Source of the DNA: Sorghum bicolor
Lineage: Eukaryota > Streptophyta > Magnoliopsida > Poales > Poaceae
Length of the DNA stretch: 64,000 nucleotides
Reading direction: 5' to 3'
Assembly: GCF_000003195.3 (NCBI RefSeq)
Contig: NC_012870.2
Coordinates: 20,576,501-20,640,500, forward strand
This document shows, piece after piece, positions 10,995 through 24,100 of this stretch. Under the pieces are notes generated by a model. That model searched no databases and was not told where the DNA came from. It saw nothing but the letters and a program-made list of their open reading frames with translations. Made by a program: the position numbers and the translations under genes. Numbering within the stretch: the stretch's first letter is position 1; each line of letters opens with the position of its first letter.

Positions 10995-11238
10995 CTCCCT
11001 CTATCTATAAATAAATATATATCTCGTTTCCCGAGGATCAAACCTTTTTAAATTTGACCAAATATTATATAAAAATATACTAATATTTATGTATCATTAG
11101 ATTGAGCATAAAATATACTTTTATAATATGCTTATTTGTAGATATAAATATCGATATTATTTGATATACTTTTAGTTAAACTTTAAAAGGTTTGACTCCT
11201 CGGGAAGTAAGACTACATTTATTTGTGGATGGAGGGAG
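10995..11238. mobile_element. Stowaway-like MITE
   Basis: Left end CTCCCTCTATCTATAAATA, right end TGTGGATGGAGGGAG, with TA flanks. It lies in the second unit of a local tandem duplication, in the position matching the MITE at 10553. Confidence 0.8.
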
Positions 11239-11245
11239 TATATAC

Positions 11246-11268
11246 TTCTCTCTCTGTGTGTGTGTGTG
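11246..11268. repeat. CT/TG microsatellite
   Basis: Short run of CT repeats followed by about eight TG repeats. Confidence 0.8.
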
Positions 11269-11340
11269 AATATATAACTGCTATTTAGCACCTACATGAC
11301 TAGCTAGATTTGTATAATATTAGCAGTAATATATGTAGTC

Positions 11341-12750
11341 TTGTGCATTTCAATTGGAAAAGAATACATACCTTTTTAATGCAGCTAAAAACCTTTGGCA
11401 CAGGGCTGCCATTCATATGTAGTTACTTTGAGATCGATGACCTTAGGACAACAAGGTGAGGAAAAGGTAGGTTAGTGTAGTTGCTGGTAAATTCCCTTCC
11501 ATCTGTCCCTTTCCTTACTTTAAAAAATTTACTCTATTTTCAATTATATTTTAGAAGTAATCTAACAAAAAACTATTTTTCAAATCTAATCTATTTGGTT
11601 GCACCAATCATGCCATAAGATCTCATGTCGCGCCACTTTCTCTAGCGCGCTAAGTTGGTTTTGTCATACCATTGTGTTTGGCTCGACAAGAGAGGCGCCT
11701 AGCCAAAACTCATTTCACGGTTACCTTTTATATTTCTTACTAGATACGTGTCCCTGCGTTGCACAGAATCATGAATTTTTATCCACACCTCCAGCGGTGC
11801 ACGTGGCTTGTGGCATAGTTATATATATTAAGAAATCTATAATTTAAATTCATAGAAAAATATAGAGCTTGTGGCATTACGCCCTGTTTGCCTCGCTGAA
11901 ATTTGGCTTATGCTACTGCTAATGCTAACTTGTTATTGAAAGAGAAAATCATTGTTCCTTCGCTGAAATGTACTGCTGAAGTAGTGCTTAAAAATAGGAA
12001 TATGATTAGGGAACACCTATAAAAGAGAGGGTGGTGGCGGTTAGAGTTTACTCACGCCATTTGGCAGCCGCTGCCGCTCACCCGGCCCACGCCCGCGCAT
12101 ATTGCTCCTCGTGGACCTAGCAGTCTGGAGGCGTGACGCTTCTTCCCCGTACATGTGAGATACCTCGGAGGTGCTGCATCTGGAGCACAAGGATGAACCG
12201 CACGAGAGGGATTGACGTGACAGACAACCACGCAACTACACGGCACTGCTACTATGCACATGACTACATCGAGTCGCTTCTGCTGCACCTGCGCATCTAG
12301 TGGTAATCCTGTGATCTATAACTAGCAGTTGATGCTTATTTATAAGATCAAAATTTTTATTTTCTGACTAACATAGCGTCCTCATAATCCTTTAGATACG
12401 ACGGTGGCATAGAGTTTCATAGCCTTAATGCTGCGAGATATAGCTAGGGAAGGGGCACAGGGCAGGGCGGGCGGTGGTGGCACAACAATGGGGTGGGGCG
12501 TGGGTGGATGCAGATGCAGCACTGGCGATTCTTTTTTTGTGATAAGGGGTGAAACGTGGGATGAGCGAGTGGAGGCAGGGCTGCAGGGGCATAGAGGCAG
12601 ATCTAGGGATTTTTTTATTAGCTTGTGGTTTAAAAGAGCTGGCAGATTTCGACAAAGGCTAAACAAAACTATCAGGGGCTTAATTTTTTTTGTTTTTAGT
12701 CTTTTCTTTAATGATTTTCATAAATATGCCTCTGATAGTATCCTTTCAAA
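11341..12750. other. intergenic stretch, no gene recognised
   Basis: Mostly AT-rich, with a GC-rich piece at about 12040-12610. Small frames occur on both strands without recognisable domains. A possible Helitron-type end lies at 11740-11768. Confidence 0.5.
11740..11768 (-). other. possible degenerate Helitron 3' terminus
   Basis: The minus strand reads GTGCAACGCAGGGACACG followed by TATCTAGT. A short GC hairpin followed by CTAGT is the 3' end style of grass Helitrons. The hairpin is imperfect and no 5' end was found. Confidence 0.3.
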
Positions 12751-12751
12751 A

Positions 12752-13291
12752 ATATATCCTGGTCTCGGTGCCAAAGCGATTGGCGCCGAGCTTACACATC
12801 TCAGCACCCATTGCTTTGGCTCCAAGATCTAGGGTCATTTTATGCGTGTTGTTGACGTGATTGCCTGCATCGCATGATGTGGTATGAGCTCGGCGCTCTG
12901 GATCTTCACACCGAGCTCTGGAAATTGATAAATTTGAATTTTTACCATGCCTTGGATATTGAGAAATGTGGCTAACTCTAGAGTTTTTACACTAACTTGT
13001 TTGATCACTTAAAAATAATCTAGAAATACTAAAGATTAAAAAAAATGATCTAAGGTTTATGTTCATGAACTGGCCTAAAAATGCTTCAAGTGTTGGATCA
13101 ATAGTTAACTCCTTTTTTTATATTGTTTTGACTAGGATAAAACTATAGTTTCTTTTCTGGATATGAAGTTTGACCTTTAATAGAAGTTGTAGTTTGAGTT
13201 GAGTACAACAAACTATTCTTTTGGACCTAACCGAGATCAATAGTTTGAGCTCGGCGCCAATTGCTTCGGCACTGAGATCAGGGTCAATATT
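12752..13291. repeat. segment flanked by imperfect inverted repeats of about 40 bp
   Basis: 12752-12793 and the complement of 13246-13291 share a block with CTCGGTGCC or CTCAGTGCC, then AAGC(G/A)ATTGGCGCCGAGCT. This suggests a non-autonomous element or a folded relic. Another GAGCTCGGCGCT motif lies near 12886. No coding capacity. Confidence 0.55.
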
Positions 13292-13591
13292 CTGAATGGA
13301 TATTGCCATAGGCGTAATTATAAAAATCTTTTAAAAAAGGGAAAAACAAAAAAAATCAGGTCAAGGGTAGACGATCAAGCTTCGTACTTCATACAACAGA
13401 GACTAGAAACATGAAAAATCCAACATAATATATATAAGATGACTATATGCAATAAAATGTAAATAAACAAACAAACATAATTTTATCAAACATGGCTGCC
13501 TGTGCAGGACAACCAAACACGAAGACACTAAATAAGTTTATATTGGCTTAAGTTGGTTGTATAAGATCTAATGCGAGCTCAGAGGCAATAA

Positions 13592-13806
13592 GGCCTTGTC
13601 TAGTTCAAAAAAATTTGCAAAATAGACACTGTAGCACTTTCGTTTGTATTTGACAAATATTGTCCAATCATATATTAACTAGGCTCAAAAGAATTGTCTC
13701 ATAAATTACAGATAAACTGTACAATTAGTTATTTTTTTATCTACATTTAATGCTTTACACAGAATCTAAGAAAATTTACAAAGTATTTTAGGAACCAAAG
13801 TGATCC
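13592..13806. mobile_element. MITE, GGCCTTGTTTAG family, slightly truncated
   Basis: Left end GGCCTTGTCTAGTTC and family core (ATTTGACAAATATTGTCCAA). The right end GGAACCAAAGTGATCC is worn. TAA flanks on both sides (13589-13591 and 13807-13809). Confidence 0.8.
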
Positions 13807-13869
13807 TAAATGGGACTAGAGCCCAAATTGCCTCACTTTTTAGTTATGTTTTATCTAAACACCCTGACT

Positions 13870-14088
13870 AAAAGGGGCTTTTCAAGATTCCCCGTCACAT
13901 TGAATCTTGCGGCACATGTGTGGAGCATTAAATATAGATAAAAATAAAAACTAATTACACAATTTGCCTGTAAATCGCGAGACGAATCTTTTAAGCATAC
14001 TTACTCCATGATTGGACAATATTTATCAAATAAAAACGAAAGTAGTACAGTGTCGTTTTTCCAAAAATTTTGGGAACTAAACAAGGCC
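13870..14088. mobile_element. MITE, GGCCTTGTTTAG family, left end lost
   Basis: Reverse-orientation copy ending GGGAACTAAACAAGGCC. The core has AAGATTCCCCGTCACATTGA and AATCGCGAGACGAATCTT. The left terminal bases are replaced by GGGGCTTTTC. Confidence 0.75.
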
Positions 14089-14135
14089 TAAACTAAACAG
14101 AGATGACTAAAAGCTAGCTAAAATTTAGCAGCTTA

Positions 14136-14367
14136 GGCCTTGTTTAGTTTGGAAAAAATTTTGGATTTCGCCACTGTAGCACTTTCGTTTGTTTGTGATA
14201 AATATTATCCAATTATAGACTAACTATGATCAAAAGATTCGTCTCGTGATTTACAGATAAACTGCATAATTAGTTTTTGTTTTCTTTTATATTTAATGCT
14301 TCATGCATGTGCCGCAAGATTCGATGTGACGGGGAATCTTGAAAATTTTTGGCAACTAAACAAAGCC
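14136..14367. mobile_element. MITE, GGCCTTGTTTAG family, complete
   Basis: Starts GGCCTTGTTTAGTTTGG, ends GGCAACTAAACAAAGCC, and is flanked by TTA on both sides (14133-14135 and 14368-14370). A TTA/TAA 3-bp duplication is the PIF/Harbinger (Tourist-like) signature. Confidence 0.9.
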
Positions 14368-14370
14368 TTA

Positions 14371-15179
14371 GATCTAGACCAGTGCGTGAACGCGAACAGC
14401 CTACCATGCATGCCTCCACCTGATTGACCGGTCCGTGTCAGTGTTCCCTCGCAAGATGCATGCCTTCTGAATCACATCGAGTGGTCCAATGGACATATTT
14501 TCAACGATGGTGATGTCGATGCTACCTGTTGCTGTCATGTAAGTAGAATGGTCAAGTTTTTAACATTTACAGAGGTAGTCCGCAAGCACGGGACGAAACC
14601 TTGTCGAGGACACTAATTGACGAATAGCTGCAACTAGCCAAATTAGTTCAAACGTCTGCCCCTGATTCAAGGTGAGCTTAAAATTGCACAAGTTCTAATC
14701 ATCAAACCAGAAGGCCATCACATTTGGGGATCATAAGGGAACACAAACTTGACCTTCCTTCAACAGCCGGTATAAACTTACATAATAAATCGATGGCCAC
14801 CTCACTTTACAAAAACAAGCTGACCGGCCAACCCAAAATCAGGCCCATGGTAGATCACCATTCCGCGTGATCTGCCAGTTATACCCAGTATAACACTGTT
14901 TTTTGAGATAATACAACACAACTTATCTCCCTCCCCAAATACACAATTTACGGCACATGTACAACGGAGAAACACGAAAGAATACAATGCTTACTGACCT
15001 ATCTATGCTCTGAACAAATCTGAACTGTATGCCGCCGCAACTCAAACCTGTATGAACTAAGAAAAAAATCTTCCCAAGATGACATGGGTCCTGCATCAAC
15101 ACTGACTCGATGGCTTTTTTTAACTTGAAAATATGCTTGAACTGGCTTTCTAAACTTGCCTTGCAGAGACATCCAGTTA
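14371..15179 (-). other. downstream flank and probable 3' UTR of the MOS14-like gene
   Basis: The 400 or so bases after the stop have the mixed T-rich composition of a plant 3' UTR and no repeat ends. A plausible mRNA end lies near 14780-14830, where the minus strand has TTGTTTTTGTAAAGTG, but I see no canonical AATAAA. The rest (14371-14780) shows nothing I recognise. Confidence 0.35.
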
Positions 15180-18100
15180 TCAAATCTGTTGTGGAGCAAC
15201 CGTGAAGGTCAAATCGTGAGGCCGCAAGGCACTTTGAACTAGGTCTTGCACTGTTTTGTTTCGTCTACAAACATCTGAGATTTCTCCAAATCTGTCTGTT
15301 ATGGTATGGAGACTAGACCCGGAAGCAGCATCAGATATGATGTTGAAGAAACGCAAACGTTCTGCATCTGTTAGGGCTTGTGGTGGTATAAGATTAATGC
15401 TTTCCCTTGCCCAGTTCAGCATGTTCCCACCAAAGGCTCTGCTAAGTGACAGCAGAACATAAGAAACCTGCAAAAAGGTACAAATCCACCCGTCAATTAT
15501 CATCTTACTGTCTCATGCTTTGCTCTTAATTTTTTTTCAGTAATACAATAAAATATCAAAACTATAATTGGAATTCTCGTGCTGATTTTATGCACAAATG
15601 GCTGTTTACAACAGTGGTGTTCGTGATTTCATGGCCTCGATAAAGAGCCTGTTTGGCACAACCAGGAGCTGTTTTTCTCTCCTCAAGAAATGAAATAGGA
15701 GCCCGAAAAACTCTGCCTCCTTCAGTACACTGGCATAGAGCTTCCAGAGGGAGCCCCGCCAAACAAGGCCTAAGACTTCCCGTGGTACTAATGTTAGTTG
15801 AAAGCACCCAACTAAGTACAGCAGAATGTAGGTATGTGGGGATGAAAAAAAAAACAGTATGTGACACAAGGGAAACTAAAAATAATGTGGCTTATTTGCA
15901 CCTGACGAGACAGCACAAATGCAATAATCACCATAATTAATAGCTGGAAGACATTCAGTTCCACCTTTACAGTCATTTTTTTCTATATTCTATACTCTTA
16001 AAATGATGGACAAATAGTGACCAGATAGAGTCCTAATGAGAGACTTCCTCCATTCCAAAAATTACGCTGTTTTAGTGCCTAGGTCAAACTTCTCTTTACT
16101 CTGACAAAGTTTATGGAAAATACATTAACACTGTGTTACCAAATAAATACTGTCAAGACATATTTTATGATGGATTTAGTATATTAATTGTTTATGTTCT
16201 AGATGTTGCTGCGTTTTTCTATAAACTTTGTCAAAGATATGTTACTTAGGGCAGAACTAAAACGACCTACATTTTTTGAACAGGGGTAGTATATCGGTAA
16301 GGAACTAACGTTCCATCCAATATGTTGTTATGTAGTGAGAAGGGTATTCCAGTAATTTTGTGACCAAATAAGAGATACATTTTGGCAAAAAAAATGTGAG
16401 CTATATTTGCCTCTTTGCATCAGTTTTTAGTGTGATATCTAATAACACAGGAGAATGTTGATTCATGCCTTTACGGCTGCTGGTAGAGCAAAAGAAAACA
16501 TCATGTAAGACATGTTCTTTCTAGCTTCCGATAGAGCATAGAGTAGCGCTAGATAGGGTAGTTCAACAATTGTTCGCTGGACACGAATGTAACAAACAAC
16601 AATGGAAATAACACTGTAAAATTAGTTTTCCTTTTAATACAATGACAATGCTCATGCACGTTTCAGTTTTTTTTTTTTTTTTTTTTTGAAAAAGAGATAG
16701 GAGCTTACAACCCACCTCCTCCAGACGACCAGATGGTAGCGCCCCTGTTAAGGCAGCAATCATTATTCTAGTAAGGGTTGCACCACGCTGAAGTATGATT
16801 GTGTTAATAACTTCACGGTACTGTCCCCCGTCAGATGAGTTTGGAAGGTCAATGACATCAGATAGAAAAGACAATATCGATTTACAGGCTTCCCTGTTAC
16901 ATAAAAGTTCAGTTACAACATTAGACTTCAATACTTCAATACGGTAAAATAAAACACAGGGAATACGAATATCGTTAAAAGTGTTTGAACAAGACTGCTA
17001 AGATGGTCAGATTCGGATCAACTCTGAAATGATTTTGATATATATCAATAAGGGCCTTGTTGTATGTATAGAGAATTTTTTGAATTTGAACCAACTCAAG
17101 CATCTTGTTCAAATGTTTATATATACCAGCCATTGCACAGTCAGAAAATCTTGAGGCCATTACCTGTGCTGTATAGTTATACCAGCCATTGCGCAGTCAA
17201 CCAATCTTTGAAACATTTCTGTAGGTATAAATAGATCAGGACAGTAGCGAATACATCTTGATGCTAACAAATAGCAATCATCAGCTATATCTGGTCTGGC
17301 TGTAAAATCCTGAAAATATTGTGCAATTTGGTCACCTTTTGTGTTGCCAATATGTAATTTTCACCTAGGAATGAAAAGAAAGAACAATTACTTGAATCGT
17401 TCTGAGAAGCTGCACTGTATGGCTGAAGAGTATTTGTATCAAGCTAGTAAGATAGCCCGCACAAGATGGATCAGATCCAAAAATCTACAAAGAAAAAGAA
17501 TTGTCAGAGAAAGGGAAAATACAGTTCAAGTTTACTCGACTCTTTGAAAATATAAATCAACCTTGATAACTTCACTGGACAAGTAAAGGAAGCAAGACTG
17601 TTTGTGTTGTTGGTATAGAGTTTGGATTTCTTCAAGCATTGCACCAATCGTCGTTCCCATGACCCTTCCACATGTCCTTACCTTCACCCAGAAAAGGCAT
17701 GTTAGCATTAGTCAGCAGACAATGAATATCCAGATGGTATTGAAGTGACCACAAGAGATATTTGTAATCTGCTTCAATCCCCTTACTTCACTAGAAGCTA
17801 AAAGAACAAATTTAAAGCAAAGGGCTTATTTGCAATCTCCAACTCCAGATTTATTACTGGATGATAATTTGTACATTTTGGGAAGTACTGAAACAACAGC
17901 CTACAAAGCCCTGAATTAGGCATGATAATCTGAAACTTACAAACTACGTACACACTTTTATGCCAAGCACCCTGGTGCATCAGGCATGATAAACTGAATC
18001 TTACAAGGCTATGCTGTAGCCCATGCTCCACACTACTCAGAAAACATCAGGTAGATTCTCATTGCAACTTTTAATTAAACAGTTAAACCAAGGAACATTA

Positions 18101-21100
18101 GGAAACAGAGTTATTCAGACTCCATGTCTGATACAAGATAATAGTTCCATAATGCATTCTTGATGGCACTTGCATAAGATTTGAGCAGAAATTATATCAA
18201 ACAATTAATATGCTAAAGAAGTCACAAACTTACAGCAAATTTGCAAGATCGGCATATTGACTCCATGGTGCGGGTATCCCATGCTCGTCTGTGCATAAGA
18301 GTATTTTGATAAAGTAGGAGTGGAGGGGAACATTCATGTATATAGCAGTAATAGGAACTTCTGTCAATAACTCCATAGCATCATACTTACTGATCAAAGA
18401 TACTCTTGAGTGTCGGCCAATATCTATATACAGCTTCAGCAACTAGTTCTGGTTGTTTCACATTGCTGGAACAATTTGGACGATTTAGAAAACAAACGTA
18501 TCTTTCAATGGAAGAAATTTAGAAATAGAAGGCCACCACCTGAAAATGCTTGATAGTCTGTCTATATGTACAGTTAAATGCCGAGCAGGGACTTGTTGAA
18601 AAACCTGATCACCTTGCTGGATTAATTCCTTTTATCAAAGCAAAAAAATTAGAATGGATAATTAGGCAGGTCCAATTGACTATAAAAAAGTGCTACCTAC
18701 TTGCAAGGGATTTATTACTGGCTGGCAGATCAACTCCAGGGCTTTACTAGCAGATTCTGGTGGAAGCGTTGTAATAACCACACTGATCGAAATGTATCAG
18801 AATGCAACAGCGTGCAAGGTGAGTACTTGAGACAACCAAAAAGTTTTACTAACAAAAATAGCCAAGCTGGATGGGAGGAATCACAGAACCTTAGGGCTTC
18901 AACCAAATGCAACGAATCCTCTGAAGAAACTTTATAACCACCAACTCCACTGATTGCAATATGGTATATCTGGAAGAGGCTATCCAGGGACCCTGAGAAC
19001 TTTGTCCTACAGTCTTATCACCAAAAAAGGATAATTTAAACAAACAGTAAACAATTGATGGCATCAAAACATAAATTTGGGCAAAACCAAAAGCAAGGAT
19101 AAGATCCCCCATGTTGAAGTATAAAGTGGATTGGCCACCTCTTCCCAATGGCTTCAGCTTTTGGGTTCATCTGGTTGATGCATGAAACCTAACATGGTAT
19201 CAAAACATGAAACCTAACATACTGAAACCTAACATGGCATCAAAACCAGAGGTTTACAGAAACCTATCATGGTATCAAAGCCAGAGGTATACTGTTATGT
19301 GGCTGCTAGGGTTGAAGGAGAGGCGGCTGAAGGCGTGACCAGTACCCACGCTACAGTAGCCGCGGGTACTGTTCACAGGGAGGCGGCTGTGAGCAAGAGG
19401 AGGCTAGGGTTTTGGGCGCTAGGAACGCCGGCCGCGGGGCTCTACCCACAGCCGGCAAGAGAGAAGGGATTTCCTTCTAATCTCTTGCTTTTGCTTGATT
19501 AGATTGATACATCTCCTCTCCTTATATAGAGAGGTTTACTTGACTTACATGCAAGGCTTACTTGACCCCTAAGGAAGCGACCCTTATCTCTAATTAATCA
19601 TAACACTAATGGGCTATGGCACCAGCCCAGGCCCAATAGGTCCCTTACGTACTCTAACATATAATGAAATCTAACATGGTATCAAAGCCAGAGGTCTTGA
19701 GTTCGAGTTGTGGCAGAGGTGTCATTTAAGTGCTCCGCTCCTTTATTTCCACGTTTGCGCCTTGTATGTGGCTGCACGTGAGTGGGAGTGTTGAAGTATA
19801 AAGTGGATTGCCCACCTCTAAGGATGGGGACGGTGCTCCAAACGGGTACCCGCGGTTCTTCTCTAGTGTGACTAAATGAACTAAATTTTAGTTCATTTAG
19901 TTACACTAGAGAAGAACCGTGGGTATCCATTTGGAGGGACATCCCCATCCTTACCCACCTCTTCCCTATGGCTTAAGTTTTTGGGTTCATCTGGTTGGTG
20001 CATGAAACCTAATGCTCCATACTATTCAACACCACTGGCACTTTGCCACCAGACGCTATCACACACCAATGAGGAAATGGGGTGCCAAATCATGAATGGC
20101 ATTTAATAGAATAGCCCATCTCAAATTTTACTACAGTCACAGGCAATAGCCCAACAATGCCAAGCTAGACTTACTAAAATAAATAAGATGATTCCGAAAC
20201 AGATGCACAAAGATAATAAACTGCTAAGTAGATGCAGATGCATACCTTCACATATGTACTTAAAGGCCATAGAAGCAGCCGCAGCTGTATCCTCTGATGT
20301 ATTCATACCCTTATTGAGAATATCAACTAGAGGTGGTAGAATAGATAATTCAGCTGGTGCAGCATCAATCCATTTTGAAAATGCTCCAATGGTCGAACAA
20401 ACTGTAAATATATTTCAGAACATTGTGATAAACAGGCCAGGTAAACAATTTATTGCATGGCTATTATTATTCAAAAGCACGCAGCAAGTCAATATAACCA
20501 AGTAACTCAGTAACAATAAAAATCTGTCGATGGGAATAAGCAGCTCTAGCTGTCATAAACATTACTCCCTCCGTCCATTTATCTCCATCGTTTTAGCCTT
20601 TGGTGCAATGACCAAAGAGCAGAGCAAAAGCTCTCACTTTACATTTAATCATCTCAGGCTGGACATACATGAGTCACAGGCAAGAAACAACCAATGAGCA
20701 GCAAAGTTGCAATAAATACAGGCAAGTGGTAGCCAATGAGCAGCAAAGGGGCAATAAATGTAGGCAAGTCTCAAGCTAATATGAAGGAGATTTTTTAATA
20801 AAAAGTTTTTGCTTAGATGAAGGAGATAAATGAATGGAGGGAGTAACATCTTGATAGAGCTAATGAGCTACTGCCTACTGAGCAGGTACAGCATGAAATT
20901 AAATAAACACCAGAGCTAACGAGCTACTGCCTACTGAGCAGCATAAAACTAAATAAACACCGTGCAAAGACCAAGGACTTCTGAACTATCTTCACGGTGA
21001 AACATACCTGTTTGTAGCAACAGCTCATGGTGAGGAAGGCAGGGAAGCAGTGACATAACCTTTAGAAAACAATAACAGCGCATGATCAACACCAAATAAG

Positions 21101-24100
21101 AATTCAGTGCAAACAACGCAGGAAGCCCATGTTCCAATCACAGAAGGTCTTGTAGATAATCTAGTTAAGGAGGACCAACAGTAGCATTATGGGACAATCA
21201 ATATGCTATCAATACCTGTGGTAAAATTTCTCGCTCCTCAATTGAGACTGATCTTGCAATTGCTTGTATACAGAACAGGGCAGCCTCTACAGGTTGCCAC
21301 TTGGGGTTCTGCTCATTGTTGCAGCTCCCATATGCCTAAAATACAGAAGTGAAAAGCTGTTATTATTGAGAACTAAAGAATCTTTTCTGGTGCAACTCTG
21401 GGCAGGCAATAGTCAGTCAGTTTGAAAGAAAACTAAAGCCTGAGGTTAAGCAATCATCGTTACGTTGTTAATATCTACTCCTGTCCCAAAAGAATGAACA
21501 CCTCGATTCTCGAGAAGTCAAACTTTTTTAAGTCTGACTAGATCTATGAAAATAGTATAAACATTTGTATCCCGAAATAAGTTTATTATGAAAATATATT
21601 CCACGATAAATCTAATGGTACTTATTACATATCATAAATATTAGTACTTTTTACATATATTAAATCAAACTTTAAAAAGCAAGATGTGCAATCTTTTTGG
21701 GATGGAGGGAGTAGAAACGAAAGACGGTTGGAACTCAAGCAGAGCCAAATGGCCAAAGTCTGTGATTGCATCCTATCTTGACTATGCAACTGTGCCCTCT
21801 TGGTCTCTTTCACAGCTATTTTGCACACTTCATGATCAATGGCCGTTTATTTATCATCACCATTCTGTCCTACTCCTTGCCATCTTGCAGCAGTGATCTC
21901 TCTGTTCTTCCTTTGGCTTGATTTGACACATCTCTTTATTCTCGTCGAGTTAAGTCTCCAAAGCAAGGTTCATATTTGAAGTACCATCTGTGAAGACTAG
22001 AGGTATTGGAGGAGGTCATTTTCTACATCGACATTGTCCAAGAGTTGCATGCTTCGACGACATCTTCGATCTTGGATTTTGAATGTAATTAGTCTCTTTT
22101 ATTTTTCAAGTCTACTGCATAGTGCCAGCTCTCCTCAATACTATCATCCAGTTTAGTCTCCCTTATTTGTAACAGGGAATCCATAACTAACACACAAAAA
22201 AAAGGCCAAGTATGCTGAGCTACAAGAATATGTCAGTCTCAATAAGTCTCCACTTGTGTTGATCTGATACATCAGGATTCAAATGGAATACCTCTAAAAC
22301 TTCCCAAAGCTGTACATACTCAATCAGCACCTGTACTGTTAATGCGCCTCAAATATCCAAAATCCATCTGAGAATTCTCATAAGCACTTCATGTCGCAAC
22401 TAGCCCAACCCACCAAAATCCATATACACGAAAGTCAGAAGGGCCAGACAAACCTATGCCGGAATACACTCATTCTGTCTAGACTATATATGGAGACATG
22501 AAATCATTGTTTCAATAAAAGAAAAGCCTTCTGGAGAAGGAACTCACGTTATAATACAGAGCACAAGATGCCAAAGTAACCGAGAAACTAAACAAATCAC
22601 AAATCACAAAATATATCAAGGAAACTGCCAAGCCAAAGGGTTAGCACAAGATCTCAGAAATAAAACAAGAGAAAAAGTTTAAGTCACCTGAGCTAGCTTG
22701 GTGGAAAGTAGTTTTAGCGTCAAGTCACCCCCAAGAACTTCAGTTGCATCAAGTAGCACATCACTAACAGCTGAAACACAAATGGCCCTAATTATGTCTT
22801 ACAACTGTATTGCACAAGATAGGCAAAATAGACTGATGAAACCAGCTAAAAGAAACCAGGTACTGTACCATATCTAACATGTCTAAAATCCCTGCGGTCT
22901 TCCTCGGAAAAGGTGTGGTAGTCCTCAGGGTATTCAACTCGGAAACTGACCTGATCCAGAAATCAACACAATATATGAAATCAGACACATGAAATGAAAT
23001 AACTCAGTGGACATTGCCGATTTCATTACATGGCAAGATTATAGGGAGGATGTTAATAAATCCTCAGTCCTCAAATACGTACCAAAGACACCAGAGTTTC
23101 AAACTTTGGACGAAATATTTGTAATCTTCTGTTTTTCTCAGCTTCGATTGCCACCTCTGATCCATAGGATACATAAGAGTCCCTAAAACACATGAAGCAT
23201 TGATAACATTATTTCTCAGGCAAAGCACATGATGTTTAATTAGGTTAGTCAATTACCTCCTGATCAGGTTACGCTTAAGACGGTGCCAGAAATTAAACGT
23301 CATAGAGGAAATATCAAATTCCAGATGAGAAGTAACTTCTAGCAATGAGTTTACTATTTGAATTGAATCATCTGAACCTGGTAAAGCTCAAACATTACAA
23401 GTAAATAAATGGGTCATTGGCAAGAGCTGTGGCAATCAAGTCAACATTAAAAGTAAATAAATGAATCATCTCAATGGTGATCAGCATAATCCATGAAATT
23501 TACCTGTGGCAATCAAGTCAACATAGGATTCACCCATGTCTGCATATAAACGAGCAATAGCTTTTACATCTTCTTCATCCTGAAAATGTGCCAAAGGGTC
23601 ATAAAAAATAGAAGCAAAACAACACATGCATTTCTACATATTTGCCAAACACTCAAGGTATAAACATATAAAATATAACAAAACGATAAATATAATAAGC
23701 ACTTGTTAATATATTTTCTTGCGGAGTTTAGTGGCAATAAAGGAGGAATAGGAAATGTTGGGCCAGAGGAGTAGTCTGTTCCTAGGGATCTGTATGTACT
23801 GTAGCAGTGAGAGGACAGACACAGAGCATGGGGAGAAATGATGAAAGCCTTGGTAAAAGCTTGATAGGCCATGTTCAATGCCACATCAGGACTATCACTA
23901 ATCTAACAGTGATTTGGGCCACTAGCCCACTACCAGAAATAGAGCTACATTTAGGGGTCTCACAAAGTATTTTCCCTCTGCTAATCAGCTGCCCTACTGG
24001 CTTTTGTTTATCATAGCATCTTCCTCAACAGTCAGATTATTTTAAAAGCTCAGAATTGGATGCATTTGTGTTTGTTCAGAAGCAAAAGTTAAAAATTTAC

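Larger units (their letters stand above)
10480..11335 (+). repeat. direct duplication of about 430 bp
   Basis: Two units, about 10480-10905 and 10915-11335. Both hold AAATAAAGATGATTTGACTT, a MITE end with GGAGGGTA, a Stowaway, TTTAGCACCTACATGA, TAGCTAG and ATATTAGCAGTAA in the same order. They have diverged by many substitutions and small indels. Confidence 0.65.
19112..20012 (+). mobile_element. TRIM-like miniature LTR element with nested insertions (intron 17)
   Basis: An 83-bp LTR (19112-19194) starts TGTTGAAGTATAAAGTGG and ends AAACCTAACA. It is followed by TGGTATCAAA, like the initiator tRNA-Met primer site. The second LTR starts at 19789 after GTGAGTGGGAG and repeats the same text, but is split by a MITE at 19820-19953. 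The internal part has no coding capacity and is interrupted by a possible solo LTR (19293-19659). The primer-site junction is repeated two or three times at 19183-19285. Confidence 0.7.

Noticed and set aside
19820..19953. microRNA precursor
   Set aside because: The hairpin is a MITE with terminal duplication CCCACCTCT. Long near-perfect arms argue for a transposon rather than a miRNA gene, though it could make siRNAs.
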